Positions 33,123 through 41,718 of a stretch of DNA of 64,000 nt are shown piece by piece. The notes beneath the pieces were generated by a model. That model did no database searches. It worked only from the letters and a program-made list of their open reading frames with translations, and was not told where the DNA came from. The position numbers and the translations under genes were made by a program. The stretch spans positions 372,001 to 436,000 of the forward strand of contig NZ_CP163520.1 in assembly GCF_041080675.1 (NCBI RefSeq), read 5' to 3'. Each line of letters opens with the position of its first letter. The first letter of the stretch is position 1. The DNA is from Streptomyces sp. cg36 (GTDB lineage: Bacteria; Actinomycetota; Actinomycetes; Streptomycetales; Streptomycetaceae).

Positions 33123-35720
33123 TCAGGGCAGGATCTCGACGTACCCCTCGGTGCCGTGCACCCGGATCCGCTGCCCGTCCCGGATCAGCCGGGTGGCCCC
33201 GGCCACGCCCACGACGGCCGGCAGACCGTACTCCCGGGCGATGACCGCGCCGTGGGTCATCAGACCGCCCACCTCGGTCACCAGGCCCGCGATGCCGACG
33301 AACAGCGGTGACCAGCTGGGATCCGTGTAGGAGGTGACCAGGATGTCGCCCGCCCGGACGTCGGCCTCCGCCATGTCCAGGACGACCCGGGCCCGTCCCT
33401 CGACCGTGCCCGCGGAGACCGGCAGTCCGGCCAGGGCGCCGGCCGGTACGTCGTCGCGCCGGTACGCCCCGTCGAGGGCCTCGCCGTCCGAGGTCAGCAC
33501 CCGGGGCGGGGTGAGCGCCTGGTGGGAGCGGAACGCGTCCTTGCGCCGCCGGACGAGCCCGCCGTCCACCTCGTGGGTGCGCACCGCCTCCTGGAACTCC
33601 TGGAACGTGAGGTAGAAGCAGTCCTCCCGCTCGGCCAGCACGCCGGCCCGCACCAGCTGCCCGGCCTCCTCCAGCAGGGCCCGCTTGTAGACGAAGTAGC
33701 GGCTGATGATGCCGTACTTGGGGTACTCCCGGTATCCGATGAAGGTCCGGACGCGGTCGATCATCTCCTTGGTCTCACCGGCCTTCCGCTCCCCGTCCGG
33801 CAGGGCCCGCAGCCGGGCCAGTACGTCCTGCTCCTTGGCCGACGCCTTCCGTCGGCCCTCCTCGAAGCGCCGCTCGGCGGCGCCCGGACCGAAGTTCCTG
33901 ATGTGGTCGAGGAGTACGGGCACGAGCGTGCTGGGGCGTTCGCTCCAACGCGGCCGGGTGATGTCGATCTCGGCGACGCAGCGCATGCCGTACCGGTCGA
34001 GGTACGCCTCGATCGCCTCGCGTGCCTCGGCCCCGCCCGGGAGCTTCGCCAGGTCCGCCAGGAAGCCGTCGTCCTCGACGCCCCGCAGGAACGCCACGAC
34101 CTGCGGCCACGGGCGGATCACGTCCGCGACGTCGAGCAGCGCCAGCCCCATCTCCGAGGTGATGTTGCCGGGAGCGGACAGGGTGAGCGTGTCGGCCGCG
34201 TTCTTCTCGCCCAGCCACTCCCCCAGCTTGTCGTTGAGCCACCAGGTGGCCTCCATCCCCGCCATGATCGCCCGCATGCTCAGCGGATCGCTCAGGACCC
34301 GCTTGTGCTCCGCGAACGCCTCCAGCAGGAACGTGAAGAGCGCGGGTCCGCTCTTCGCCCGGATGTCGCGTTCCAGGGCGCCGACGGACGCCCGGCTGCG
34401 CTCGATCAGTTCGGTGACGATGCCCGGATCGGTGGGGATCTCGTCGGGCGTGCCGCTCCTCGGCGGCCCGGCGGGACTCTCGTCGGGCACCGTCCGAATG
34501 AAGTCCTCGCGCCCGAGGACGGTCTCCAGCGCGTCCCTGACCAGCGGGTCTCCCCGCCCGATGAGGTCGAGCAGGGCCGCGCGGCCGGTGGGCGAGGCCA
34601 CCCGCCGGGTGACGTCGACGAACAGCCGCCCACCGGCCTGCTCCATCGGCGCGAGCGCCGTCAGCTGCCACACGGAGAGCCCCAGGGGCTTCATGGCGTC
34701 GGTCATCATCTGCTGGTGGCCGACCGAGAGGTAGACGTGGTTGTCCTGGTCGTCGGTCTCGGGAACGGGGAACAGCGTCGTGATCGGCCTGCTCTGGACG
34801 ATCTGGAAGCCGTCGTCGTCCAGGCACCACTCGATGTCCTGCGGGCGGCCGAAGTGCTCCTCGATCCGCCGACCCAGCCGTACGAGCTCCACCGCCTGCG
34901 CGTCCGTCAGCACCGGCTGCCGCTGCCGGCCCGGGTCGACCGCCACTTCGCGCGTACCGCCGGTGGGCACGGCGTGGACGGCACGCTCCTTCGCCGCGAT
35001 GGTCCTGGCGACGACTTCACCGCGGCGCACCTTGAAGACGTCCGGGTTCACCAGGCCGGAGACCAGCGCCTCGCCGAGTCCCCAACCGGCGTCCACGGTG
35101 GCGACCGTCCGGTCGCCCGTGACGGGATCGGCGGTGAACAGGACGCCGGACACCCGCGGGAGGACCATCCGCTGCACGACCACGGCCATGTGGACCAGGC
35201 GGTGGTCGATGCCGTGGCGCGCGCGGTAGACGACGGCCCGCTCGGTGAACAGCGAGGCCCAGCACCGCCGGACGTGCTCCAGGACCGCAGCCGGCCCCAT
35301 GACGTTCAGATACGTGTCCTGCTGACCGGCGAAGGACGCCGTCGGCAGGTCCTCCGCCGTGGCGCTGGACCGGACGGCGTGGGCGGCCCGCTCGCCGCAG
35401 CGGGCGAGCGCGCCGGTGATCGCCTTCGCCACGTCGTCCGGCACGGGGGTCTGCTCGACCGTGCGGCGGACCTCCGCGCTCAGGACCCGGACCGCCTCCC
35501 GGTCGTCGGGGTTCACCAGCGCCAGCCGGTCGAGCAGGTCCCCGACGGACGGGGCCTGCGCCATGATCCGCCGGAAGGCGTCCGTCGTCACGCAGAAGCC
35601 GTCCGGCACGCGGATGCCGTCGATCCCCGACAGGCCGCCCAGGTGCGCACCCTTCCCGCCGACGAGCGCGATCAGCGACTCGTCGACCTCCTGAAGATCC
35701 TCTACGTACGGCTCAGTCAT
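33123..35720 (-). CDS. rph: Rifamycin phosphotransferase
   Basis: The 865-residue protein has the three-part layout of rifamycin phosphotransferases: an N-terminal ATP-grasp domain (KGAHLGGLSG, AVRSSATAEDLPTASFAGQQ), a central rifamycin-binding domain (about 325-750) and a C-terminal swivelling His domain with the phosphocarrier His823 in MTHGAVIAREYGLPAVV. The length fits the family. The enzyme transfers the beta-phosphate of ATP to the ansa hydroxyl of rifamycins and inactivates them. The rifamycin-associated element at 35888-35906 supports this over phosphoenolpyruvate synthase. ATG 35720 follows GGAGG at about 8 bases. Confidence 0.95.
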   Translation of the reverse strand: MTEPYVEDLQEVDESLIALVGGKGAHLGGLSGIDGIRVPDGFCVTTDAFRRIMAQAPSVGDLLDRLALVNPDDREAVRVLSAEVRRTVEQTPVPDDVAKAITGALARCGERAAHAVRSSATAEDLPTASFAGQQDTYLNVMGPAAVLEHVRRCWASLFTERAVVYRARHGIDHRLVHMAVVVQRMVLPRVSGVLFTADPVTGDRTVATVDAGWGLGEALVSGLVNPDVFKVRRGEVVARTIAAKERAVHAVPTGGTREVAVDPGRQRQPVLTDAQAVELVRLGRRIEEHFGRPQDIEWCLDDDGFQIVQSRPITTLFPVPETDDQDNHVYLSVGHQQMMTDAMKPLGLSVWQLTALAPMEQAGGRLFVDVTRRVASPTGRAALLDLIGRGDPLVRDALETVLGREDFIRTVPDESPAGPPRSGTPDEIPTDPGIVTELIERSRASVGALERDIRAKSGPALFTFLLEAFAEHKRVLSDPLSMRAIMAGMEATWWLNDKLGEWLGEKNAADTLTLSAPGNITSEMGLALLDVADVIRPWPQVVAFLRGVEDDGFLADLAKLPGGAEAREAIEAYLDRYGMRCVAEIDITRPRWSERPSTLVPVLLDHIRNFGPGAAERRFEEGRRKASAKEQDVLARLRALPDGERKAGETKEMIDRVRTFIGYREYPKYGIISRYFVYKRALLEEAGQLVRAGVLAEREDCFYLTFQEFQEAVRTHEVDGGLVRRRKDAFRSHQALTPPRVLTSDGEALDGAYRRDDVPAGALAGLPVSAGTVEGRARVVLDMAEADVRAGDILVTSYTDPSWSPLFVGIAGLVTEVGGLMTHGAVIAREYGLPAVVGVAGATRLIRDGQRIRVHGTEGYVEILP

Positions 35721-35887
35721 CTGCGCAACCTCCGGGCAGCAGTGCTCGTACGCACCGCGGTGGCAAAAATCGAATCACCGTCGCCTCCCGATCCGTCGGA
35801 CCTCTCGTCGGACACGTGCGCGTGGGTGCGCAGTGCCCTTCGTTTCCGCAGGTGGTGGCTTCGGCCGATGATTGTGCGCCAGCCCCG

Positions 35888-35906
35888 GGGCCTTGCCGCA
35901 AGCCCC
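35888..35906 (-). promoter_or_regulatory. Rifamycin-associated element (RAE)
   Basis: Read on the minus strand the sequence is GGGGCTTGCGGCAAGGCCC, an inverted repeat that matches the RAE described upstream of rifamycin-inactivating genes in actinomycetes. A TATAGC (35914-35919) lies 7 bases before it, so the element is at about the transcription start. It is about 170 bases upstream of the rph ATG. Induction by rifamycins is expected from the literature on this element. Confidence 0.88.
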
Positions 35907-35930
35907 CCTTCGCGCTATAACTTGAGAGTG

Positions 35931-35952
35931 GCGAGGAGAGCGTTCTCCTCGC
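35931..35952. promoter_or_regulatory. Inverted repeat upstream of the rph promoter
   Basis: GCGAGGAGA (35931-35939) and TCTCCTCGC (35944-35952) are perfect 9-base arms around GCGT. The repeat covers the place where the -35 region of the RAE-linked promoter would be, so it may be an activator or repressor site, or a hairpin of the opposite transcript. Confidence 0.4.
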
Positions 35953-36011
35953 TTTCTCTTTGGCCGCCATCGGGCCGAGGGCGGTTCCCGCCGCGTGGAC
36001 GCCTCCGGCAC

Positions 36012-36187
36012 GCGGGCGCGCGCGTAGTGCCTGAGCACCAGGACGCGTGCGCCGCCGGTCCGATCGCACCAGGACGAGTGGGCGCCGGGAGACGATGCCC
36101 GGCGAGACGTCACGGACCAGGGTGGAAAACGCGTGGATCACACGCGCCTTCCCTTGCCGGCGATGTCTGGAGTGATCGACAAGTGGC
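36012..36187. repeat. Intergenic element, copy A (partner at 41359-41540)
   Basis: About 175 bases here align, on the opposite strand, with 41359-41540 at roughly three quarters identity by eye. The match runs from beyond a GGTGC hairpin to the ribosome binding site (GGAGTGAT) and the start codon of the transporter gene. In both copies the strand facing away from the transporter also has an AAGGGA-type Shine-Dalgarno sequence and a GTG (36141 here) opening a short similar reading frame. Copy A lies between rph and the MMPL remnant. Confidence 0.7.
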
Positions 36188-36612
36188 GAAGTTTCTCTAC
36201 CGGAGAGGTCTTCCCGCTCACCCGGATGCGGGAGGCGTACGCCCACGGCGCGTCCCCCGACGAGGCGATCGTCGCCGGGTTCCGGCACAGCGGACGGGTG
36301 GTGGCCGCCACGGCGGCCACCATGATCAGCGTGTTCGCCGGATTCGTCGGCATGAACAACCCGACCGTCCAGACGATGGGCGTCGGTCTGGCCGCCGCGG
36401 TCGCCTTCGACGCGTTCATGGTCCGCCTGGCCGTCGCGCCCGCGGTCCTGGCCCTGCTCGGCCACCGCGCCTGGCGGCTCCCCCGTATCCTGGACCGCGT
36501 GCTGCCGAACGTGGACATCGAGGGCGAACAACTCACCGGCTCCGCACCGGCCTTGACGACCGGGCCGGACGCGGCGGCTACACGACAGCCCGTCGGCCGC
36601 TCCCGGTACTGA
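36183..36612 (+). pseudogene. MMPL/RND transporter gene reduced by internal deletion
   Basis: A GTG at 36183, 9 bases after GGAG, starts MAKFLYR, the usual N-terminus of actinobacterial MMPL transporters. Within about seven codons the sequence jumps, in another frame, to the C-terminal end of the same family: EVFPLTRMREAYAHGASPDEA, the last membrane helices and LPNVDIEGEQL. Around 500-600 internal codons are missing. The frame from 36133 that covers the C-terminal part has no family-like start. The gene cannot make a functional transporter. The two-component genes downstream are intact and may once have controlled it. Confidence 0.85.
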
Positions 36613-36618
36613 GCGGCC

Positions 36619-37953
36619 ATGGCGCACTCGGGCGGGGCCGGACCCCGGATACCCGGCGGATGGTGGCGGGAGGCCGCGCTCACGGCGGCGGCCTTCGCGC
36701 TCTGCCTCCTCGGCGGCACGCTCCGGGACGGCGGCGACACCCTGGCCGCGCCGCCCGCCGCCGCCTATCTCCTCGCCCTGGTGTCCTGTGCCGTGCTGCC
36801 CGCGCGGCACCGGGCGCCGCTGGCCGCCATGGCGGTCACCACCGCGAGCGGGATGGCAGCGCCGCTCGCGGGGCTGCTGCTCAGCCCCCTCGTCGTGGTC
36901 CCCGCCGTCCTCACCGCGCACTCGCTCACGGCCCGCACCGAGCGGCACGCGGCCGGCGCGGTGGCACTCACCTCCGCCGCGCTTCTGGTCGCCTCCGCCC
37001 CCCTGCTGGGGGCGCTGTCGTGGCAGGACGCGAGCAGGATCGCGGCGGTGGCCGCGTTCCCCCTGGTCGCGGGCGTGCTCGGCCACTCGGCACACAACCG
37101 GCGGGCCTATCTGGCGGCGGTGGAGGAGCGGGCCCTGCGCGCCGAACAGAGCCGGGAGAGCGAGGCGCGCCGGAGGGTGGACGCGGAACGGGTGCGCATC
37201 GCGCGGGAGCTGCACGACCTGGTGGCCCACCAGATCACCCTGGCCAACGCCCAGGCCACGGTGGCCGCCCACCTCTTCGACGCCCGCCCCGAGCAGACCC
37301 GGAAGAGCCTGCGCGAGCTCGTCGAGACCACCGGGCACGCACTCGACGAACTACGGGCCACGGTCGGCCTGTTGCGCCAGTCGGGAGACGCCCCCGCCCC
37401 CGCCGAACCGGCGCCCGGGCTCGCCCGGCTCCCCGCGCTCCTCGACTCCTTCGGCCGCGCGGGCCTGGAGGTGTCGGTGCACGAGGAGGGCGCGGCCACA
37501 CCGCTGCCGCCGGGCGTGGACCTCACCGCCTACCGGATCGTCCAGGAGGCCCTGACCAACGTGACCAAGCACGCCGGTACCACCAGCGCCCGGGTGCGCC
37601 TCGTCTGGCACCGCGACCGCGTCACCGTCACCGTCGCCGACGACGGAGGGGGCGCCCATGCGGCTCCGGGCGCGGCCCCGGGACCGAGCACCCCCGGGTA
37701 CGGGCTGATCGGGATGCGCGAACGCGCCGTCGCGATCGGAGGCCACCTCACCGCGGGCAGACGTCCGGAGGGCGGCTTCCTCGTCTCCGCCCGACTCCCC
37801 CTGCCGCGCGCCAGGGACGCGACACCGGCGACCGGCGAGGGCCCCGGGCCTGACGGAGTGCCGGGCGGCGGGCAACCGGGCAACACGGGACCGGGCGAGC
37901 GACAGTCGGACAACGGACGGGCGGGCGACGGAGAGGCCGGGGACACACCATGA
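36619..37953 (+). CDS. Sensor histidine kinase (NarL/DesK-type)
   Basis: The 444-residue protein has about five N-terminal membrane helices (20-160) with short loops, a HisKA_3 dimerisation domain with the phosphorylated His199 (RIARELHDLVAHQ) and a HATPase domain with N-box EALTNVTKHAG and DDGGG. It lacks a large external sensing domain, so it probably senses the membrane or an intramembrane ligand. The last 45 residues are a Gly/Pro/Asp-rich tail. It starts 6 bases after the MMPL remnant and 28 bases before the response regulator gene, forming a two-component pair. Confidence 0.92.
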   Translation: MAHSGGAGPRIPGGWWREAALTAAAFALCLLGGTLRDGGDTLAAPPAAAYLLALVSCAVLPARHRAPLAAMAVTTASGMAAPLAGLLLSPLVVVPAVLTAHSLTARTERHAAGAVALTSAALLVASAPLLGALSWQDASRIAAVAAFPLVAGVLGHSAHNRRAYLAAVEERALRAEQSRESEARRRVDAERVRIARELHDLVAHQITLANAQATVAAHLFDARPEQTRKSLRELVETTGHALDELRATVGLLRQSGDAPAPAEPAPGLARLPALLDSFGRAGLEVSVHEEGAATPLPPGVDLTAYRIVQEALTNVTKHAGTTSARVRLVWHRDRVTVTVADDGGGAHAAPGAAPGPSTPGYGLIGMRERAVAIGGHLTAGRRPEGGFLVSARLPLPRARDATPATGEGPGPDGVPGGGQPGNTGPGERQSDNGRAGDGEAGDTP

Positions 37954-37981
37954 AGCAGCACCGAGACGCCGGGGAGGCGTC

Positions 37982-38665
37982 ATGACCCTCCGGGTGCTGC
38001 TCGCCGACGATCAAGCACTGCTGCGCGGCGCCTTCCGGCTGCTCCTCGACTCCGCCGACGACATCACCGTGGTCGGCGAGGCCGGGGACGGCAGGGAGGC
38101 GGTGCGGCTCACCCGCGAGCTGCGCCCGGACGTGGTGCTCATGGACATCCGCATGCCCGAGGTCGACGGTCTCACCGCCACCTCGCGGATCTGCGCGGAC
38201 CCGGAGCTGCGGGACAGCCGCATCCTGATCCTCACCACGTACGAGACCGACGAGTACGTGGCCCGGGCGCTGCGGGCGGGGGCCGGTGGTTTCATCGGCA
38301 AGGGCATCGGCGCCGAGGAGCTGCTGGACGCCGTCCGTACCATCGCCGGCGGCGAGACCCTGCTGTCCCCGGCCGCGACCCGCTCGCTGGTGGCCCGGTT
38401 CCTGGCCACGCCGGACGACACCCCGGCGCACCGCCCCGAACGGCTCGCCGTGCTCACCCCGCGCGAACGCGAGATGGTGGGCCTGGTCGCGACCGGTCTG
38501 TCCAACCAGGAGATCGCCGAGCGGATGTTCCTCAGCCCGTTCACCGTCCGCGCCCACGTGCAGCGCGCCATGACGAAGCTGGAGGCCCGCGACCGGGCCC
38601 AGCTCGTCGTCATCGCGTACCGCACGGGCCTGGCGCAGGCCACCCCCGACGGCCCCTCCACGTAA
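37982..38665 (+). CDS. NarL/LuxR-family response regulator
   Basis: The 227-residue protein has a receiver domain with the acidic pair Asp9/Asp10 and phospho-acceptor Asp55 (VVLMDIRMP), Thr and Lys switch residues (LTTYETDE, GGFIGKG), and a C-terminal LuxR helix-turn-helix (LTPREREMVGLVATGLSNQEIAERM, about 155-205). It is the partner of the adjacent kinase. Gene order with the MMPL remnant suggests that an efflux pump was the original target. The stop is only 2 bases from the stop of the convergent monooxygenase gene. Confidence 0.93.
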   Translation: MTLRVLLADDQALLRGAFRLLLDSADDITVVGEAGDGREAVRLTRELRPDVVLMDIRMPEVDGLTATSRICADPELRDSRILILTTYETDEYVARALRAGAGGFIGKGIGAEELLDAVRTIAGGETLLSPAATRSLVARFLATPDDTPAHRPERLAVLTPREREMVGLVATGLSNQEIAERMFLSPFTVRAHVQRAMTKLEARDRAQLVVIAYRTGLAQATPDGPST

Positions 38666-38667
38666 CC

Positions 38668-39888
38668 TCACTCCCGGGCGAACTCGGGCAGCGCCAGGGC
38701 CGAGTGGGCCCGTCGCGGCGGTGTGTCGGGCAGGGTGACGAGTGCGCGCAGCCGGGTGTCACGCTGCTCCAAGGCGCGTGCCGTGGTGGGGAAGAGCGTG
38801 GCCGCGCCGTGGTCGACCAGGGCCTGGTTCAGGGTGACGAACCCGCGTACCCCGCGTTCGTAGGCGGCGAACGCCTCGGTGTGGTCCCGGTGGGCGGCCA
38901 GGGCGTGGGCGAGCATGTACGCACCGGCCAGCGCGAGGCTCGACCCCTGTCCGGTGAGGAACGAGGGCGCGTACGCGGCGTCGCCGACCAGCGCGACACG
39001 GCCCGCGGACCAGTGGGGCATACGGATCTGACCGGCCGTGTCGCAGAACAGGTCGTCCGCGTCGCGCAGGGCGGCGACCATGGCGGGCACCTCCCACCGC
39101 GCGTCCGCGAAGGCGGCGGCGAGCAGCTCCCGTTGGGCGCCGGGGTCACGGAGGGCGCCGAGCGGTGGGTGCGGCCGGTGGAAGGTGAGGAAGGCGTGGA
39201 GCCGGTGGTCGTCACCGACGGCGTAGAGGGCCGCGGCCCTGCCCGGGGTGTTCCACAGCACGACTTCGTGGGAGAGCCCGAGGGTGTTCGGCATGGTGAA
39301 CACCGCGAAGCAGTAACCGAGGTGGCGCTGGAAGTGCTCCTCGGGGCCGAACACACGCTCCCGTGTGGCCGAATGCATCCCGTCGGCGCCGACCACCAGG
39401 TCGAACGTACGCCGGTGCCCACTGCGGAAGGTGACGTCGACCCCGTGGGCCGACTGGTCGAGGGTGTGGAGTGAGTCGTCGAAGAGGAACTCCACGTCGT
39501 CGCGCACCAGCGCGTGCAGGACGGTGGCCAAGTCACCGCGGCGCACCTCCAGGTCCGCTCCCTCGACGCCGCCGACGACCTTGTGCGGGCGGAGCGCGGC
39601 CACTTCACGACCATTGGCGTCGAGGAAGGTGCAGCGCCGCGAGTCGATGTGCGCCGCGCGCAGTCGGGGAAGTATCCCCATCCGCCGGACCACCTCGGTC
39701 GCGGTGCCGCGGATGTCGATCGGATAGCCACCGGCGCGCGGTGTGCCCGCCTCCTCCACCACGGTGACCGCGAACCCGGCCCGGTGCAGCCAGTGGGCGA
39801 GGGCGGGTCCGGCGATGCCGGCGCCGCAGATCAGTACGCTGCGCCTGCCGGCCGTACGCGCGTCTGCCGACGCAACGGTGAACGTCAT
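38668..39888 (-). CDS. FAD-dependent monooxygenase of the cyclodipeptide locus
   Basis: The 406-residue protein is a PHBH-fold flavin monooxygenase: GAGIAGPALAHWL (near residues 21-33), the central LVVGADGMHSATRE, and GDAAYAPSFLTGQGSSLALAGA for the second FAD contact. The late motif has Tyr-Ala in place of the usual His-Ala of GDAAH. It is translationally coupled (ATGA) to the exporter gene upstream, so the two share a transcript. Next to a cyclodipeptide synthase on the divergent strand, it is a candidate tailoring enzyme of a diketopiperazine; it resembles tetracycline-modifying types equally well. Confidence 0.88.
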   Translation of the reverse strand: MTFTVASADARTAGRRSVLICGAGIAGPALAHWLHRAGFAVTVVEEAGTPRAGGYPIDIRGTATEVVRRMGILPRLRAAHIDSRRCTFLDANGREVAALRPHKVVGGVEGADLEVRRGDLATVLHALVRDDVEFLFDDSLHTLDQSAHGVDVTFRSGHRRTFDLVVGADGMHSATRERVFGPEEHFQRHLGYCFAVFTMPNTLGLSHEVVLWNTPGRAAALYAVGDDHRLHAFLTFHRPHPPLGALRDPGAQRELLAAAFADARWEVPAMVAALRDADDLFCDTAGQIRMPHWSAGRVALVGDAAYAPSFLTGQGSSLALAGAYMLAHALAAHRDHTEAFAAYERGVRGFVTLNQALVDHGAATLFPTTARALEQRDTRLRALVTLPDTPPRRAHSALALPEFARE

Positions 39889-41366
39889 TTCTCGATTCCC
39901 CTCTTCGTGACGCGGACGACGGGCATGGCCAGCGCGGCCACCAGGCCCGCGACGGCGAATCCCGTGACGAAGGCCGACTCCATCGGCCGGCCCGCCGGAC
40001 CGGCCCCGGCGTCGAGGACCGCACCGCCGACCTGGGCACCCAGGGCGACGCCGACCACTCGCGTCACCACGAGCAGGCTGGTGGCGATGCCGGTGTCCTT
40101 GGCAGCGACGGCGGTCGCGGCTGCGGCGAGCAGCGCCGTCGTGGCGACGCCCGTGGCGCACGCGGTCAGCGCCTTGGCGAGGACCAAGTGCCAAGCAGCG
40201 GAGTGCAGTTGGGCCAGGGCGAGCATCGTGGCCGCCGTGACGGCCGAGCCCGCGAGGACCACTCCACGCGGGCCGAACCGCCGCGCCGCGATCCCGCCGA
40301 GGGAATCGCTCACCGCCCCGGCCAGGGCGCCGGGCAGCAGGAACAGCCCGATGCCGGTGGTGCTCGCCCCGAAGCCGTACCCGTCGGCGGGCAGGGCGAA
40401 CAGCTGCGGAAGCAGGAAGAGCAGCATTCCGGAGCTGACGGTGAGGACGAAGGTCAGCACACAGGCCCTCGCCATCGCGGGCGTTGCCAGCATGCGCAGA
40501 TCGACCATCGGCGCCGCCGCACGGCGCTCCACGGCGACCCACCCGGCGGCAAGGGCTCCCACGACCAGGGTGAGGACACCGCACGCGAGGGGCGACAGGC
40601 CGGGGCCGCTCACCGTGACGAGCCCGAGCATGAACACGAGCAGGGTGCCGCTGAGCAGGACCGCTCCGGCCCAGTCGATGGCGGTGTCCGCCGGGGCCGG
40701 TGGGTCGGGCGGCATGGTCCGGACCACGACCAGTGTCGTCGCGACGATCGCGATCGTGGGCGAGGCGAACATCCAGTGCCAGGAGAGCCGTTCGGCGAGC
40801 GGACCGGCGATCAGTGTCCCCACCATGCCGCCCCCCGTGAAGAGCGCCATCACCAGGCCGATCGCCACGGGCGACTTCCTGGGCGGAAGGTGGGTGCGCA
40901 CCAGGATGAAGGAGAGGGGCAGGGCGCCCACCATGACGCCTTGCAGGACCTGGCCGATCAGCAGCACCGGCAGGTTGGGTGCCGTCGCGGCCAGCACTCC
41001 ACCCGCCGCGACCAAGGCCATCAGCCGGACCAGTACGCGCCTCCCGCCGTAGCGGTCGCCGAGCTTGCCCGCCACGGGTGCGACGACCGCGCCGGTGACG
41101 AGCAACGTGTTGCCCACCAGGGCGCCCTGGGAGGAGCTGACGCCCAACTCGCCCTGCAGCAGCGGGAGTGCGGGTTCCACCACGGACTGCAGGGCGCCGA
41201 GAGCGAGCGCCAGCACACCGAGGGCGCCGACCGCGAGCCTTGAGTGGCGGCCCGGGGCCACGCCGGTCGGCTGACGTCGCACGCCGGTCGATGGACCTTC
41301 CACGCCGTGCTGCCGGTCTGCCGTGGACTGGGCCGTCTCGGACCCACCGTGAGGTGATGTCACCAC
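39885..41366 (-). CDS. MFS drug exporter (DHA2, 14-helix type)
   Basis: The 493-residue protein has about fourteen hydrophobic segments and the MFS motif GKLGDRYGGRRVL after helix 2, with an LGxxxGPLAERL-like motif C (TGGGMVGTLIAGPLAERLSW) in helix 5. It would export a drug-like compound with protons. The stop overlaps the start of the monooxygenase gene. GTG 41366 has GGAG 9 bases upstream and a 45-residue cytoplasmic lead before the first helix. Divergent from the cyclodipeptide synthase gene, it may export the product. Its ribosome binding site belongs to the duplicated intergenic element. Confidence 0.9.
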   Translation of the reverse strand: MVTSPHGGSETAQSTADRQHGVEGPSTGVRRQPTGVAPGRHSRLAVGALGVLALALGALQSVVEPALPLLQGELGVSSSQGALVGNTLLVTGAVVAPVAGKLGDRYGGRRVLVRLMALVAAGGVLAATAPNLPVLLIGQVLQGVMVGALPLSFILVRTHLPPRKSPVAIGLVMALFTGGGMVGTLIAGPLAERLSWHWMFASPTIAIVATTLVVVRTMPPDPPAPADTAIDWAGAVLLSGTLLVFMLGLVTVSGPGLSPLACGVLTLVVGALAAGWVAVERRAAAPMVDLRMLATPAMARACVLTFVLTVSSGMLLFLLPQLFALPADGYGFGASTTGIGLFLLPGALAGAVSDSLGGIAARRFGPRGVVLAGSAVTAATMLALAQLHSAAWHLVLAKALTACATGVATTALLAAAATAVAAKDTGIATSLLVVTRVVGVALGAQVGGAVLDAGAGPAGRPMESAFVTGFAVAGLVAALAMPVVRVTKRGIEK

Positions 41367-41540
41367 TTTTCAATCACTCCAAACACCGCTGGGCAAGGGG
41401 AACGCGTGTGATGCGCGCGCCTTCCACCCTCGCTCCCGGCGCCGTGCCGGACATCGTCTCCCGCCCCCGACCCGTGCTGGTGCGTGCGGACCAGCGGCAC
41501 ACCCCTCCTGGTGCCTGGGCACCACATGTGCCCGCGTGCG
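41359..41540. repeat. Intergenic element, copy B (partner at 36012-36187)
   Basis: This copy lies between the exporter and the cyclodipeptide synthase gene, in inverse orientation to copy A. It contains the exporter start codon and its GGAGTGATTGAAAAGTG ribosome binding site, an AAGGGG-GTG-ATG start on the other strand (41395-41413) and a perfect GGTGCCTGGGCACC palindrome (41510-41523) where copy A has an imperfect hairpin. It has no rifamycin-associated element. Confidence 0.7.
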
Positions 41541-41718
41541 TCGGGTCACGCGCCCCTGCGGGCGGGACCCGAGGTCGACGGAGTCAGGGACCGGCTGCCC
41601 CCGCCTCTGCCCCTTCGGGCGTGATCCGGAGAGCGGGGCAACGCTTCTTGATCAGTCGTCATCAGACAGATCAACCAGTGCGATCCAGCCACACCTTCAG
41701 GCGGAAGGGCCATCAACC
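41541..41718 (+). promoter_or_regulatory. Region upstream of the cyclodipeptide synthase gene
   Basis: TTGATC (41648-41653) and GATCAA (41669-41674) form inverted half-sites 15 bases apart, about 45 bases before the start codon, in the position of an operator. A GGAAGGG ribosome binding site is at 41703-41709. No promoter consensus can be named with confidence. Confidence 0.35.

Noticed and set aside
35713..36141. Minus-strand frame of about 140 codons running into the rph start
   Set aside because: It begins at the GTG of the duplicated element but crosses the promoter and RAE, and its later part has no coding character.
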